Below are positions 35,380 through 47,821 of a stretch of 64,000 bases of DNA, in pieces. Made by a program: the position numbers and the translations under genes. How positions within the stretch are numbered: the stretch's first letter is position 1; each line of letters begins with the position of its first letter. Below the pieces are notes generated by a model that was not told where the DNA came from, did not search any database, and was given only the letters and a program-made list of their open reading frames with translations. This stretch comes from Streptomyces sp. NBC_01497 (GTDB lineage Bacteria > Actinomycetota > Actinomycetes > Streptomycetales > Streptomycetaceae): NCBI RefSeq assembly GCF_036250695.1, contig NZ_CP109427.1, forward strand, positions 3,906,001 through 3,970,000, in the 5' to 3' direction.

Positions 35380-36555
35380 TCAGTCCTGGGCGTCCTCGCC
35401 CGGCGACTCCTGTGCCGGGCGCAGGCCCGCGGTCCACTTCTCCTCGATGCGGCCGAACTTCCAGACCGCCATGGCGACCAGCCAGGTCACGAAGAACAGT
35501 CCCACGATGACGAACCCGACGATGTTCAGGTCGAGCCCGCCGACCCAGTCCCAGAACGCGCCGTGCAGCCGCAGCTTGTCGGCGAGCAGCCCCAGCAGTT
35601 CGACCGTGCCGATGAGCACCGCGACCGCCACGGACAGGCCGGTGATGGTGAGGTTGTAGTAGACCTTGCGGACGGGCTTCGAGAAGGCCCAGCCGTACGC
35701 GAAGTTCATGAACGAGCCGTCGATCGTGTCGAGCAGGGACATACCCGCCGCGAACAGGACGGGCAGGCACAGGATCGCGTACCAGGGCAGCCCGGAGGCG
35801 GCGCCCGAGCCGGCGAGCACCAGCAGGGCGATCTCGGTGGCGGTGTCGAAGCCGAGCCCGAACAGCAGGCCGAGCGGATACATCTGCCAGGGCTTGGAGA
35901 TGGACTTCATCAGGCGGCCCAGCAGACGGTTCATCAGCCCGCGCTTGTTGAGCTGCTCCTCCAGCGCGTCCTCGTCGAAGATCCCGGAGCGCATCTCGCG
36001 AAACACCTTCCAGATGCCCACGAGCAGGACGATGTTGATCGTCGCGATCAGGTAGAGGAAGGCGCCGGAGACGCTGGTGCCGATGATGCTGGTCGTGTTG
36101 TGGAGGCTTGAGTTGTCGTCCTGCACCGGCCCGGCGATCGCCTTCAGGCCCAGCGCCAGCAGGAAGGTGAGCCCGAAGACGATGCTGGAGTGCCCGAGCG
36201 AGAACCAGAAACCGACGGACAGCGGTCGCTTGCCCTCGCCCATCAGCTTCCGCGTGGTGTTGTCGATGGCCGCGATGTGGTCGGCATCGAAGGCGTGCCG
36301 CATGCCGAGGGTGTACGCGGTGACGCCGATGCCGATACCGAACGACTTGGTACCGACGCTGTAGTGCTCCGGCGCGACGATCGCGATGAGCGTGAACCAG
36401 CCGATGACGTGGAGCGCCACGATGAACGCCGCCATTCCGCCGAGGCGGGACCACTCCTTGCGGCTCATGGAGGCGCGCATGCGGCGCGTACGGGAGCCGC
36501 CCACGGTCGCGGTGGGGGCGGAATCCGAGCTGGTGTACACGGTGGCGGACCTCAT
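35380..36555 (-). CDS. Nickel/cobalt permease (NiCoT family)
   Basis: A secondary metal permease of 391 residues with about eight helices. The family signature HAFDADHIAAIDN in the second helix (87-99) carries the metal-binding H-x4-DH, and GFWFSLGHSSIVF and LGFDTATEIALL are the other conserved blocks. The start at 36555 is the first ATG; a start 75-87 bases farther in is possible. A Nur-like palindrome (36611-36627) lies 56-72 bases upstream, suggesting repression by nickel. It probably supplies nickel for urease, hydrogenase or Ni-superoxide dismutase, or cobalt for B12. Confidence 0.93.
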   Translation of the reverse strand: MRSATVYTSSDSAPTATVGGSRTRRMRASMSRKEWSRLGGMAAFIVALHVIGWFTLIAIVAPEHYSVGTKSFGIGIGVTAYTLGMRHAFDADHIAAIDNTTRKLMGEGKRPLSVGFWFSLGHSSIVFGLTFLLALGLKAIAGPVQDDNSSLHNTTSIIGTSVSGAFLYLIATINIVLLVGIWKVFREMRSGIFDEDALEEQLNKRGLMNRLLGRLMKSISKPWQMYPLGLLFGLGFDTATEIALLVLAGSGAASGLPWYAILCLPVLFAAGMSLLDTIDGSFMNFAYGWAFSKPVRKVYYNLTITGLSVAVAVLIGTVELLGLLADKLRLHGAFWDWVGGLDLNIVGFVIVGLFFVTWLVAMAVWKFGRIEEKWTAGLRPAQESPGEDAQD

Positions 36556-36610
36556 CTTTCGGGCACGGGAAGCCAACTGCCTCGGCCACTTTGATGCTGA
36601 TCTCCCGTAG

Positions 36611-36627
36611 TTGCAAGCCGTTCGCAA
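36611..36627. promoter_or_regulatory. Nur-like nickel-response box
   Basis: TTGCAA-N5-TCGCAA, one mismatch from the known Nur consensus TTGCAA-N5-TTGCAA of Streptomyces. It sits 56 bases before the start of a nickel/cobalt permease, so control by the nickel-sensing Fur-family protein Nur is very plausible. The consensus is quoted from general knowledge. Confidence 0.7.
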
Positions 36628-36716
36628 CGAAAAGGTCCTACCAACGCACATTAAACCCGGCGGGCGGCCCTGTGTCCAAACCCACAGAGCCGCCCAAGAA
36701 CCGCCCGCACCTGCGG

Positions 36717-39999
<3,283 letters not shown>

Positions 40000-40012
40000 C
40001 AGGCTGCGCGTC

Positions 40013-40047
40013 CCTCGCCGCCCCGCCGAACGCGCGGGGCGGCGAGG
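40013..40047. terminator. Terminator after the HhH-GPD gene
   Basis: A perfect 14-bp stem (40013-40026 with 40034-40047) and a 7-base loop, 14 bases after the stop codon. The stem is GC-rich with no U run, and it may work from both sides. Confidence 0.75.
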
Positions 40048-40207
40048 CACCACGACGACCCCTGCTGCCATGAGGAGTACGACGGCCTGTCAGCTCTCGG
40101 TCCCGCCGGCTTCGCGCGCCCATGGGCGGAATCGCGGACGCGGTCGGCACGCAGGGACACGAGCTACGGGCCCTCTAAGGAGTTGGCTCCCGGGGGCCAC
40201 GCCCCGC

Positions 40208-41797
40208 TCAGCGCCTGCGGGCCGTGCCGAGGACGGAGCGGGTGATCTCAGGGCCGACCGGCGTGCCCACCGACCGCGCCAGGGTGGTGAAGACACCGCT
40301 GCCTGCCCCATGCCCCGCCACGGACGGCTCGGGGACCTCCGGCTCCCGGCGCTGCTCTCGGGCCCCCGGGGCGGTCCGGTCCACGCGCAGCGCCTCCTCG
40401 GCGTGCTCCGCCTCACGCACCGCCCGTTCCGCGTTCTCCTCGGCTGCCCGCTGCTCCGCCGTCGGCTTCTCGCACGGGGGCTCCCGGCCGACGGCCCCGG
40501 CGTGCCCCCCGTGGAGTGGCGAGGCGGCGGTCGCCGCGCAGGGCTCCGTGGGTCCCGTGTGGAAAGCGGGATCATGCAGCCGGGTCACGGCGACGGGCAG
40601 CGGGACGCCGTTCCCGCCGAGCGCGGTGACGACCGCCTCACCCGTACCGAGCCCGGTCAGCACCTCCTCCAGGTCGTACGCCGACGTGGGGAAGGCGTGC
40701 ACGGTCGCCTTCAGCGCCTCCGTGTCCTCGGGACCGAGGGCGTGCTGCACCCGGTTGCCGAGCTGCGCGAGCACGTCAGGGGGCACGTCCTGCGGCGTCC
40801 GCGTCACGAAGAACACGCTCACGCCCTTGGAACCCAGGAGCCGCAGGGTCCGGTTGACCGATTCCAGGAAGGCCGCGGACGCGCCCCTGAACAGCGCGTG
40901 CGCCTCGTCGAAGAAGAAGACCAGCTTCGGGCGCTCCACGTCACCCGCATCCGGCAGGTCGTGGAAGAGGCCGGCGAGCAGCCACATCAGGAAGGCAGGG
41001 ACAAGCTGTGGGCGCTCCGGCACCGCCGCGCACCGCAGGACACGGACGTGCCCCCTGCCGTCCCGGACCCGCGGCAGCTCGGTCGTGTCGAACTCGGGCG
41101 CGCCGAAGAAGTTCCCCCCGCCCTGCTGTTCCAGGACCGCGAGGGAGCGCAGGATCGCCCCCGCCGTGGCGGTCGAGATCCCGCCGAGGCTCTGGAGCTC
41201 CGTCCGGCCGCTGTCGGAGACGAGGAAGGCCACGACCGCCCGCAGGTCCCCGAGGTCGAGGAGTTCAAGGCCCTTGCCGTCGGCGTAGTGGAGAACCAGT
41301 CCGAGGGCCCGCTCCTGGGTCCTGTCGAGTCCGAGGACCGTCGAGAGCAGGACGGGACCGAAGCTCGTGACCGTGGCCCGCACCGGCATCCCGGGGCCGA
41401 CGCCGCCCGGCGTGAGGAAGGCGGCGGGAGCGCCCGCGGGCGCCCGGGTCCGGCCCACCTCCGCGGCCCGCCGGGCGCTCTCGCCGGCCGGATCATCCGG
41501 TCCCGCGGGCCCGGACGCCCCGCTCGCCATGTCCGCGAGGAACACCGGCACGGCCTGAGCCGACAACTGTCGCACCATCAGCCGACGCGTGGTCTCCCTG
41601 CCCGTCGCGGCCCCACCCGCGATGAGCCCGTGGCGGTTCAGCGTCGCCAGCGGCATCCGGACCGGCGCGCCGGTCCGGGGGACCCCGTCCCACAGCAGCG
41701 TCCCGATCTCGAGGGCGGGGCCGGTGAAACCGTACGCGGCGGCGATCGAGGCACCCGGAGTGCCCGAAAGGTCACCGGAGGGCGCGGTTCCGCTCAT
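40208..41797 (-). CDS. HerA-like (DUF853) ATPase with degenerate Walker A
   Basis: A 529-residue protein of the HerA-like helicase family. It has an intact Walker B block, KLVFFFDEAHALF, and family segments LFHDLPDAGD and FFVTRTPQDVPPDVLAQLGNR. The P-loop reads GGAATGRETT where the family has G-x4-GKT, so the ATP-binding lysine is an arginine and the next Thr/Ser is Glu. The next segment (normally ADIKGD) is also changed to ADMASGASG. The C-terminus has an Ala/Glu/Arg coiled region (EQRAAEENAERAVREAEHAE). The ATG at 41797 has GGGAGA upstream. It may have lost ATPase activity, or use an altered site. Confidence 0.85.
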   Translation of the reverse strand: MSGTAPSGDLSGTPGASIAAAYGFTGPALEIGTLLWDGVPRTGAPVRMPLATLNRHGLIAGGAATGRETTRRLMVRQLSAQAVPVFLADMASGASGPAGPDDPAGESARRAAEVGRTRAPAGAPAAFLTPGGVGPGMPVRATVTSFGPVLLSTVLGLDRTQERALGLVLHYADGKGLELLDLGDLRAVVAFLVSDSGRTELQSLGGISTATAGAILRSLAVLEQQGGGNFFGAPEFDTTELPRVRDGRGHVRVLRCAAVPERPQLVPAFLMWLLAGLFHDLPDAGDVERPKLVFFFDEAHALFRGASAAFLESVNRTLRLLGSKGVSVFFVTRTPQDVPPDVLAQLGNRVQHALGPEDTEALKATVHAFPTSAYDLEEVLTGLGTGEAVVTALGGNGVPLPVAVTRLHDPAFHTGPTEPCAATAASPLHGGHAGAVGREPPCEKPTAEQRAAEENAERAVREAEHAEEALRVDRTAPGAREQRREPEVPEPSVAGHGAGSGVFTTLARSVGTPVGPEITRSVLGTARRR

Positions 41798-41884
41798 TTT
41801 CTCTCCCTTTTGGACGCGAAACGCCACCTTTGCACCCCGGCGGGCAGGCTGCGCCCGGACCCGCTCGCCCGGTAGGCTTTCCGT

Positions 41885-42187
41885 GTGATCTTCAAGCGCA
41901 TCGGAAACGGGAAGCCGTACCCCGCTCACGGCCGGGAATCCGTCCGGCAGTGGGCGGATGTCGCGCCGCGCCCGGTCCGCCTCGACCAGCTCGTGACCAC
42001 CAAGGGCCAGCTGGATCTGGAGACGCTGCTCGCCGAGGACTCCACCTTCTACGGCGACCTGTTCGCCCACGTCGTGAAGTGGCAGGGCGACCTCTACCTG
42101 GAGGACGGACTGCACCGGGCGGTGCGCGCCGCGCTCCAGCAGCGCCAGGTCCTGCACGCGCGGGTGCTGGAGCTCGAAACGGGGTGA
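41885..42187 (+). CDS. Small conserved actinobacterial protein
   Basis: A 100-residue soluble protein with a strongly conserved look (WADVAPRPVRLDQLVTTKGQ, then a helix and LYLEDGLHRAVRAALQQRQ). I recall near-identical small proteins next to LytR_C genes in Streptomyces, but the function is not known to me. The GTG at 41885 lies 6 bases after a TAGGCT hexamer, so the mRNA may be leaderless. It precedes the LytR_C gene by 124 bases on the same strand. Confidence 0.8.
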   Translation: MIFKRIGNGKPYPAHGRESVRQWADVAPRPVRLDQLVTTKGQLDLETLLAEDSTFYGDLFAHVVKWQGDLYLEDGLHRAVRAALQQRQVLHARVLELETG

Positions 42188-42311
42188 CGGCGGGTCAGGC
42201 GAACGACCCCCGGGGCGCCCACTGGTCCTTTCGGGGGCAATCGGCGCTCCACCCTTGCGATCCGCTGATCGTTTAGTAGGAATCAATCATGGCGCGCACT
42301 ACGCTGCGCAC

Positions 42312-42989
42312 ATGAGCATGCTCACCCCCCCTGGGCTCGGCGGTAAGTACCGCATCACGGGCGACAAGTTCCCCCGCATGCGCCGTCCCCGCCGCCGCGG
42401 CCGAGCCGCTTTCGCCGTCGTCGTGGCCGTGGTGGTCCTCGGGCTCGTCGGGTGGGGGACCCAGCAGCTCATCCACGTCTTCTCGGGTGACGCGGACAAG
42501 GCGGTCGCCGCGAAGAAGCCGGACTGCAAGCCGGCCACGACCCCGGTGAAGACCCTGCCGAAGCCGGGCCAGATCACGGTCAACGTCTACAACGCGACGA
42601 CCCGCAGCGGGCTCGCCCAGCAGACCGCGAACGAGCTGAAGAAACGGGGCTTCCTCATCGGCAAGGTCGGCAACGCGTCGGCGGCGTACGACAAGAAGGT
42701 ACCCGGCGCTGCCGTCCTGGTGGGCGGGCCCGGCTCGGCGAGCGGGACGTTCAGCGTGCTCGGCACGCAGCTGAAGGGCGCCGCGCCGAAGACCGACACC
42801 AGGACCGGCAAGGACGTCGACCTCGTCATCGGCACGGCCTTCAAGGCCCTGACGGTGCAGAAGGTCGCGGACACCCAGCTGGCGTCCCTCGCGCAGCCGG
42901 CCCCCCGGCCGGGGTGCGCGACGAGCAGTCAGCGGCCCGCCACGAAGGCCGGTGCGAAGGCGGAGACGGGCCCGGCCTCGCACAGCTGA
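42312..42989 (+). CDS. LytR_C-domain membrane protein
   Basis: A 225-residue single-span membrane protein. A basic N-terminus (RMRRPRRRGR) and one helix (about 30-50: FAVVVAVVVLGLVGWGTQQL) anchor it. The outside part holds the LytR C-terminal domain (ITVNVYNATTRSGLAQQTAN, GFLIGKVGNAS, VLVGGPGS). It ends with an Ala/Lys/Gly tail. The domain occurs in LCP cell-wall ligases, but the catalytic LCP domain is absent. The start is ATG 42312; a second ATG lies six bases on. A role in the cell envelope is likely. Confidence 0.88.
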   Translation: MSMLTPPGLGGKYRITGDKFPRMRRPRRRGRAAFAVVVAVVVLGLVGWGTQQLIHVFSGDADKAVAAKKPDCKPATTPVKTLPKPGQITVNVYNATTRSGLAQQTANELKKRGFLIGKVGNASAAYDKKVPGAAVLVGGPGSASGTFSVLGTQLKGAAPKTDTRTGKDVDLVIGTAFKALTVQKVADTQLASLAQPAPRPGCATSSQRPATKAGAKAETGPASHS

Positions 42990-43129
42990 GGCTCCGCACC
43001 ACGCCGGGACCGCGCCGGTGACCGCCCCGGTGCTACGCAGACGTGCCGCCGCGTCGGCATGAGCGCCCGGGAGCCGGGCCGCGCAGACTGGCGCAGGCGG
43101 CCGAGCCAGCGCGGGACCGCCGCAGCAAC

Positions 43130-43254
43130 CGGGACCACTGCAGTCACCGCAGTCACCGCAGTCACCGAGTCACTGCGATAACCGGAGCCGCCGGGGCAAC
43201 GCAGGCAACGCAGGCAACGCAGGCAACGCAGGCAACGCAGGCAACGCAGGCAAC
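43130..43254. repeat. Two 9-bp tandem arrays
   Basis: CAGTCACCG occurs three times in a row (43141-43167). About 30 bases on, CAACGCAGG is repeated six times (43198-43254). Both lie in the 318-base gap (42990-43307) between the convergent LytR_C and upp genes, which otherwise holds no gene. Confidence 0.85.
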
Positions 43255-43307
43255 GGGAAACGTCACCGGCAGCCGCATCCGCCCCCGCTGACCGGGCGGG
43301 CCCGACC

Positions 43308-43943
43308 TCAGGCGGACGTACCGTACAGGCGGTCGCCCGCGTCGCCGAGGCCCGGCACGATGTAGCCGTTCTCGTCGAGCCGTTCGTCCACAGCGGCGGC
43401 CACGACCGTCACCGGTGCGCCCGCGAGTTCGCGCTCCAAAGTCGCGACGCCCTCGGGCGCGGCCAGCAGCACGACGGCGGTGACGTCGTCGGCGCCGCGG
43501 CCGATCAGCTCACGGATCGCGGCGACGAGCGTGCCACCGGTCGCGAGCATCGGGTCGACGACGTACACCTGCCGGCCCGAGAGGTCGGCGGGCAGCCGGT
43601 TCGCGTAGGTCGACGCCTGCAGCGTCTCCTCGTCGCGGACCATCCCGATGAAGCCCACCTCGGCGCTCGGCAGGAGCCTGACCATGCCGTCGAGCATGCC
43701 GATGCCGGCCCGCAGGATCGGCACGACGAGGGGCCGCGGGTACGACAGCTTCACGCCGGTCGTCGCCGTGACGGGCGTCTCGATGTCGACCTGCTCGGTG
43801 CGCACGTCGCGTGTCGCCTCGTACGCGAGCAGGGTGACCAGCTCGTCGGCGAGGCGACGGAAGGTGGCCGAGTCGGTGCGCCGGTCGCGCAGGGTGGTCA
43901 GTTTGTGCGCGACCAGCGGGTGGTCGACGACGTGAATCCGCAT
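43308..43943 (-). CDS. upp: Uracil phosphoribosyltransferase
   Basis: A 211-residue salvage enzyme that makes UMP from uracil and PRPP. The start [20 protein letters not shown] is typical. [16 protein letters not shown] and the PRPP loop [11 protein letters not shown] are present, and the C-terminus has the uracil-binding [13 protein letters not shown]. Length is exactly that of the family. ATG at 43943. It diverges from the gene at 44078. Confidence 0.97.
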   Translation of the reverse strand: MRIHVVDHPLVAHKLTTLRDRRTDSATFRRLADELVTLLAYEATRDVRTEQVDIETPVTATTGVKLSYPRPLVVPILRAGIGMLDGMVRLLPSAEVGFIGMVRDEETLQASTYANRLPADLSGRQVYVVDPMLATGGTLVAAIRELIGRGADDVTAVVLLAAPEGVATLERELAGAPVTVVAAAVDERLDENGYIVPGLGDAGDRLYGTSA

Positions 43944-44077
43944 GTCGAAGAGGGTAACCGGAGGCCAAGGCACTACGCGCCGCAGCGGCCGTCGCATCAA
44001 CGCCGCCGGGGCCGGGAAGGCGGTCAGGAGCGAAGGCACGATTCCTGCCGCACAGGGACACGCATGGGGTGGCGCGT

Positions 44078-44590
44078 ATGTCGGAGGAACGGGACGACCG
44101 CGGGAACGGCAACCAGGGACATAACGGCCCGGGAGGGCACGACGGCCGGGGACACGACGACCCGATGGGACACGAGGACCAGCGGCACGACGACCCGGCG
44201 GGACACGAGGACCAGCGGCACGACGACCCGGCGGGACACGACAACCCACACGAGGACCGGGGGCGCGACGGCCCGGTGGGAGACGAGAACCCACATGACG
44301 ATCGAGGTCACGACGACCCGATGGCAGACGACAACCCACACGACGACCCGGGTCACGACCCGAATGCCGATGGCGAACGGACTTTCGACCGCAAGCGGGG
44401 CGCCCCCGGGACCCCTCAGCCGGATTCCGGCCAGGACCGGGAGGCGGCGGACGCGGAGCGCCGCCGCAGGCGCGCCCGGTTCCTGAGTGAACTCGCCGAG
44501 GCGAAGGCGCTGCGCGAACGCGTCAGGCCGCACCACGCCCGTGCGGAACGGCTGCGCGGACAGCTCCGGATGCGCTCATTCCGCTGGTAG
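44078..44590 (+). CDS. Asp/His/Gly-repeat protein with conserved C-terminus
   Basis: A 170-residue protein. Residues about 10-98 are an imperfect repeat rich in Asp, His, Gly and Pro ([15 protein letters not shown] units of about 11-13 residues). Two neighbouring units are almost identical at the DNA level (about 44165-44245). The last 45 residues ([20 protein letters not shown] to LRMRSFRW) match a short conserved Streptomyces protein found next to upp and tadA. The repeat therefore looks like an expansion at its N-terminus. The ATG at 44078 has GGGGTGG five bases before it. The histidine/aspartate content could bind metals; this is a guess. Confidence 0.75.
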   Translation: MSEERDDRGNGNQGHNGPGGHDGRGHDDPMGHEDQRHDDPAGHEDQRHDDPAGHDNPHEDRGRDGPVGDENPHDDRGHDDPMADDNPHDDPGHDPNADGERTFDRKRGAPGTPQPDSGQDREAADAERRRRRARFLSELAEAKALRERVRPHHARAERLRGQLRMRSFRW

Positions 44591-44791
44591 CCCTTGGCAA
44601 CCGGCGGCCAGGATCGGCCATTCCGGGTCAGCCCCCGACGGGTGGCGAACGGACCCCGAATAAAATGTGCGCACGACGCAACGGCGGAAGACCTCTCGCG
44701 AAGCGCTAGTTTCTGCCACGATTCCGAGTGGACGGGGCACAGCGCAGCGCACCGCCCGATCGTCACACCTCCGACCAGTGGGAGAGTCACG

Positions 44792-45334
44792 GTGTACTTC
44801 GCCGCACTGCTCGCGCGCACCGAAGACGGGTGGGAAGCGAGCGATACAGACCTCGACGACGTGGAAACCCTCTCGGACCTGACCGATCTGGCCCGCGAAG
44901 CGTCGGTCGACGAGGACGTCGTCCTCCTCTTCATCGAGCAGGAGGACGCCTGGTTCGGCATCCTCCGCATCGAGGGCGAGGACGACCCCCGTATCTACGT
45001 CTCGGACGCGGCAGCCGCCGCACGCTCCTCGTACGGGGAGATCCTCATCGACGAACTCACCGGCGGCGACGAGGACGATGCCTCCGCCGACCTCGACACG
45101 CTGGACCTCGACGGGACCGAGGACGGCGAGAGCGACCTCGACGACGACGCGGAGGACACGGACAACGATCCCCCCGCCGGCGCGGGGGACCATCCGGCCG
45201 GGCCGGTCGGCGACCGCGAGATCCTGACGGACCTCGGGCTCACCGAGCCGGAACTGCTCGCCGTGGAGACCGACGCGATGGCGGAGATCGCCGAAGCGCT
45301 GGGCGCCGCGGACATACTGGAGACCGTGCGCTAG
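44792..45334 (+). CDS. tRNA adenosine deaminase-associated protein
   Basis: A 180-residue acidic protein of the actinobacterial family that always sits next to tadA. It starts with YFAALLARTEDGWEASDTDL and has a highly acidic middle (about 90-135, Asp/Glu/Gly). The C-terminal helix (LTEPELLAVETDAMAEIAEA) precedes a short end. The GTG at 44792 has GGAGAG upstream. Its stop overlaps the tadA start by one base (TAGTG), so the two are coupled. The biochemical role is unknown to me. Confidence 0.88.
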   Translation: MYFAALLARTEDGWEASDTDLDDVETLSDLTDLAREASVDEDVVLLFIEQEDAWFGILRIEGEDDPRIYVSDAAAAARSSYGEILIDELTGGDEDDASADLDTLDLDGTEDGESDLDDDAEDTDNDPPAGAGDHPAGPVGDREILTDLGLTEPELLAVETDAMAEIAEALGAADILETVR

Positions 45335-45867
45335 TGGTCGACCGCGGACCGGACGGCCGGACCGTCCCGGCCGATCCGGTGCGCGACCCGTGGCGTACGT
45401 GGATGCGTCGCGCCCTCGACGAGGCGGCACGGGCGGCGGCGAGCGGCGACGTGCCGGTCGGCGCCCTCGTTCTGTCCCCGGCCGGTGCCGTGCTCGCCAC
45501 CGGCCACAACGAACGCGAGGCGACCGGCGATCCGACGGCCCACGCGGAGGTCCTCGCCCTCCGCGCGGCCGCCGCGCGCCTGGGCGAGTGGCGGCTGACG
45601 GGCTGCACGCTCGTGGTCACCCTGGAGCCCTGCACGATGTGCGCGGGCGCCCTCGTCCAGGCCCGCGTGGACCGCGTGGTCTACGGAGCCCGCGACGAGA
45701 AGGCGGGCGCGGCGGGCTCTTTGTGGGATGTCGTACGCGACCGTCGGCTCAACCACCGGCCCGAGGTCGTCGAAGGCGTGCTCGCCGAGGAGTGCGGAGC
45801 ACAGCTGAAGGCCTTCTTCACGGGCCGCCGCGCCCCGGGTCCACCGCCCCCGGATACGGATTTCTGA
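45334..45867 (+). CDS. tadA: tRNA-specific adenosine deaminase
   Basis: A 177-residue zinc deaminase that converts A34 of tRNA-Arg(ACG) to inosine. The catalytic TAHAEVLAL (zinc His and proton-shuttle Glu) and the PCTMCAGAL cysteine pair are intact. The N-terminus is a little extended (about 20 residues before WRTWMRRALDEA). I chose GTG 45334, coupled to the upstream gene. The C-terminus is GFFTGRR-like and Pro-rich. It is followed by a tRNA-Ser gene. Confidence 0.94.
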   Translation: MVDRGPDGRTVPADPVRDPWRTWMRRALDEAARAAASGDVPVGALVLSPAGAVLATGHNEREATGDPTAHAEVLALRAAAARLGEWRLTGCTLVVTLEPCTMCAGALVQARVDRVVYGARDEKAGAAGSLWDVVRDRRLNHRPEVVEGVLAEECGAQLKAFFTGRRAPGPPPPDTDF

Positions 45868-45898
45868 ACACGGCCCACCGTGGGCTAGGATCTCTCCC

Positions 45899-45986
45899 GG
45901 TAGCGTGTCCGAGCGGCCGAAGGAGCTCGCCTCGAAAGCGAGTGTGGGGAAACTCACCGAGGGTTCAAATCCCTCCGCTACCGCCA
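45899..45986 (+). tRNA. tRNA-Ser (anticodon CGA)
   Basis: A class II cloverleaf: acceptor GGTAGCG (45899-45905) with CGCTACC (45976-45982), discriminator G, and CCA encoded at 45984-45986. The anticodon stem CTCGC/GCGAG closes CTCGAAA with CGA. It has a long variable arm and the T-loop GTTCAAATC. It follows tadA by about 30 bases. Confidence 0.97.
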
Positions 45987-45993
45987 GCAACAT

Positions 45994-46033
45994 CCGCCCC
46001 CGATCTGTGCACACAGGTCGGGGGCGGTTTTTT
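45994..46033 (+). terminator. Rho-independent terminator after tRNA-Ser(CGA)
   Basis: A long GC stem, CCGCCCCCGA with TCGGGGGCGG, with an inner CTGT/ACAG part, is followed by six U residues (46028-46033). It is one of the few classical terminators in the window. Confidence 0.9.
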
Positions 46034-46426
46034 GTCGTCCCCTCCTTTGCGGGGTCGCGGGCCGGTCCTTTGCGGGGTCGCGGGCAGGCCGGCCTCCTTT
46101 TCCCGGAGGCCGGCCGCGCGGCTGCCCGTACTGCTGCCCCGGACGTTCCGGCACCGGCCGCCCCTTCACGCCGATGACGGGAGCAGGGGCCGGGGGCCCG
46201 GGAACGGGGGTCAGGGATCAGGGAACAGGCCGGACGCAGGCAGGGGTCGACCGAATCACGCGGTTATCGGCCCATGCGTCCTCCCCGCGAGTCACGGGCC
46301 TTCCACCGGACTGTCACGGGGGTGTAGCGGCGGCGGCGGGGCGTGAACTCGGCGGGCTCCGGGCGGATCGCAGGAGGCAGAACAGCCGGCCCGGCAGGGG
46401 CCGGCAGCCGAACCTACGGAGTAGCC
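46034..46426. other. Gene-free stretch upstream of the first DUF4232 gene
   Basis: Nearly 400 bases without a supported gene. TTTGCGGGGTCGCGGG occurs twice (about 46047 and 46070) and CCGGAGGC/GGCCGG elements are scattered around it. The promoter of the lipoprotein gene must lie near the right end; I see no clear hexamers. Confidence 0.45.
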
Positions 46427-47122
46427 ATGCGCATGCAGAAGATCTCACTCCTCACCCTCGTCGCCGTGGCCGCCGGCCTCTCCCTCACGGCCTGCGACAA
46501 GGGCGGCGACAGCGCCGGCGCTGCCGCGGGAGCGAGTTCCGCCGCGTCGGTGAGCGGACAGGGCGGCTCGGATGCCTCCGGCTCCGCCGACGGGTCCCCG
46601 AGCGGCACGAGCGTCGCCGACACCTCGGGCTCCGCCGCTCCCTCGGGTTCCGCCGCTCCCTCGGGTTCCGGCACCGGGTCCTCCACCCGATCCACCGGGT
46701 CGAACGGCTCCTCCACCGGCTCCTCGGCGGGCAGCACCTGCCGCACCACGAACCTCGCCTTCACCACCTCGGGCGGCATGGCGGAGGGCGAGATCCTCGT
46801 CAACATGAGGAACACCGGTCCCAACGCCTGCACGATGCACGGCTTCCCCGGCGTCGATCTCAAGGGCCGTGACGGGACCGTCAGCGCGGGCCGCAGCACT
46901 CTCAACGCCCCCGACGTCACCGTGGCGCCCGGGCAGGAGACCCGCTTCACGCTGCACTACCCGCCGAACGGGACCGGCGGCTCCGGCGTCACCTTCACCA
47001 GCATGATCGTCACACCGCCCAACGAGACCCACTCCCGCACCCTGTCGCAGGGCATCAATGTCCCCGCCGACAGCGACTCCGCCCCCACCATCACCGTGGA
47101 CCCGGTCGGCGCGGGCAAGTAA
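46427..47122 (+). CDS. DUF4232 lipoprotein
   Basis: A 231-residue secreted lipoprotein. The signal ends in the lipobox LTAC (cysteine at residue 23). A Ser/Gly/Ala-rich spacer (about 25-103) leads to a DUF4232 domain (about 105-225) with the two cysteines of CRTTNL and NACTMHGFPG. The ATG at 46427 has GGAG five bases before it. A second protein of the same family is encoded on the opposite strand at 47947-48735. The function of the domain is unknown; it is extracellular. Confidence 0.9.
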   Translation: MRMQKISLLTLVAVAAGLSLTACDKGGDSAGAAAGASSAASVSGQGGSDASGSADGSPSGTSVADTSGSAAPSGSAAPSGSGTGSSTRSTGSNGSSTGSSAGSTCRTTNLAFTTSGGMAEGEILVNMRNTGPNACTMHGFPGVDLKGRDGTVSAGRSTLNAPDVTVAPGQETRFTLHYPPNGTGGSGVTFTSMIVTPPNETHSRTLSQGINVPADSDSAPTITVDPVGAGK

Positions 47123-47820
47123 CCGTCCGACCAGGTTCCTTGGGATCCCCCACGCCACGGGGACCCACCGCGCACGACCCCGGCCGCATCGGGCCGAGAA
47201 ATCCACAGCGTCCACGATCCCGCCCCCTCCGGGCGGGATTCGACGCGTGTGCGCTTCCGGCCGGACGCCGGCGGCGCGCCGGTCCCGGGCCGTACGGCTC
47301 GCGTGCGGCAGGGCAGGGACGCTGCGGCGTGGCCGTTACGGGGGGCGTGCGCTCGGGAGGTCCGGAGCTCGGAGCGTGCGCGGGGAGCGTGGTTGGGGAA
47401 CGTGGTGTGGGAAGGGCGGGGTGCGGTCGTGGGCGCGGCGTGCGAGGCGTGCTCGCGGCGGTGGGAGGCGACGAGGGCGGCCGGCGGAACAGCCACGGAC
47501 GAGGGACCGCCCCCGATCCGTGGCCGGGTCGGGGACGGTCCCTCGTCCACAGGTTTCTTCGCGTACGGAGTCCGTCACCGTAGGAGGCTTTCGCTTGAGC
47601 AGGGCCCCGAACCGCACGGGGTCGGCTGCCGTCCGCAGCCTCCCGGCGCACAGGGTCCGCTCCGTCTGCAGCCCCCTGGCGCGCGGGGTCGGCCGCCGTC
47701 CGCAGCCCCGGTGCACGAGCTCCACTGCCGTCCGCAGCCCTGTGTAAAGGATCTGCTGCGGTACGCAGCCCTCGCCATACGGGTCTGGTCCGCGCCGAGC
47801 CCCTCACCCACGAAGACCGG
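47123..47820. other. Gene-free stretch with a large hairpin
   Basis: About 700 bases between two convergent lipoprotein genes with no supported gene. It contains a long inverted repeat, 47497-47514 with 47531-47548 (18 bases each, one mismatch, 16-base loop), and three to four loose copies of CTGCCGTCCGCAGCC (about 47625, 47695, 47725). The hairpin could end transcription from either side. Confidence 0.55.
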
Positions 47821-47821
47821 A

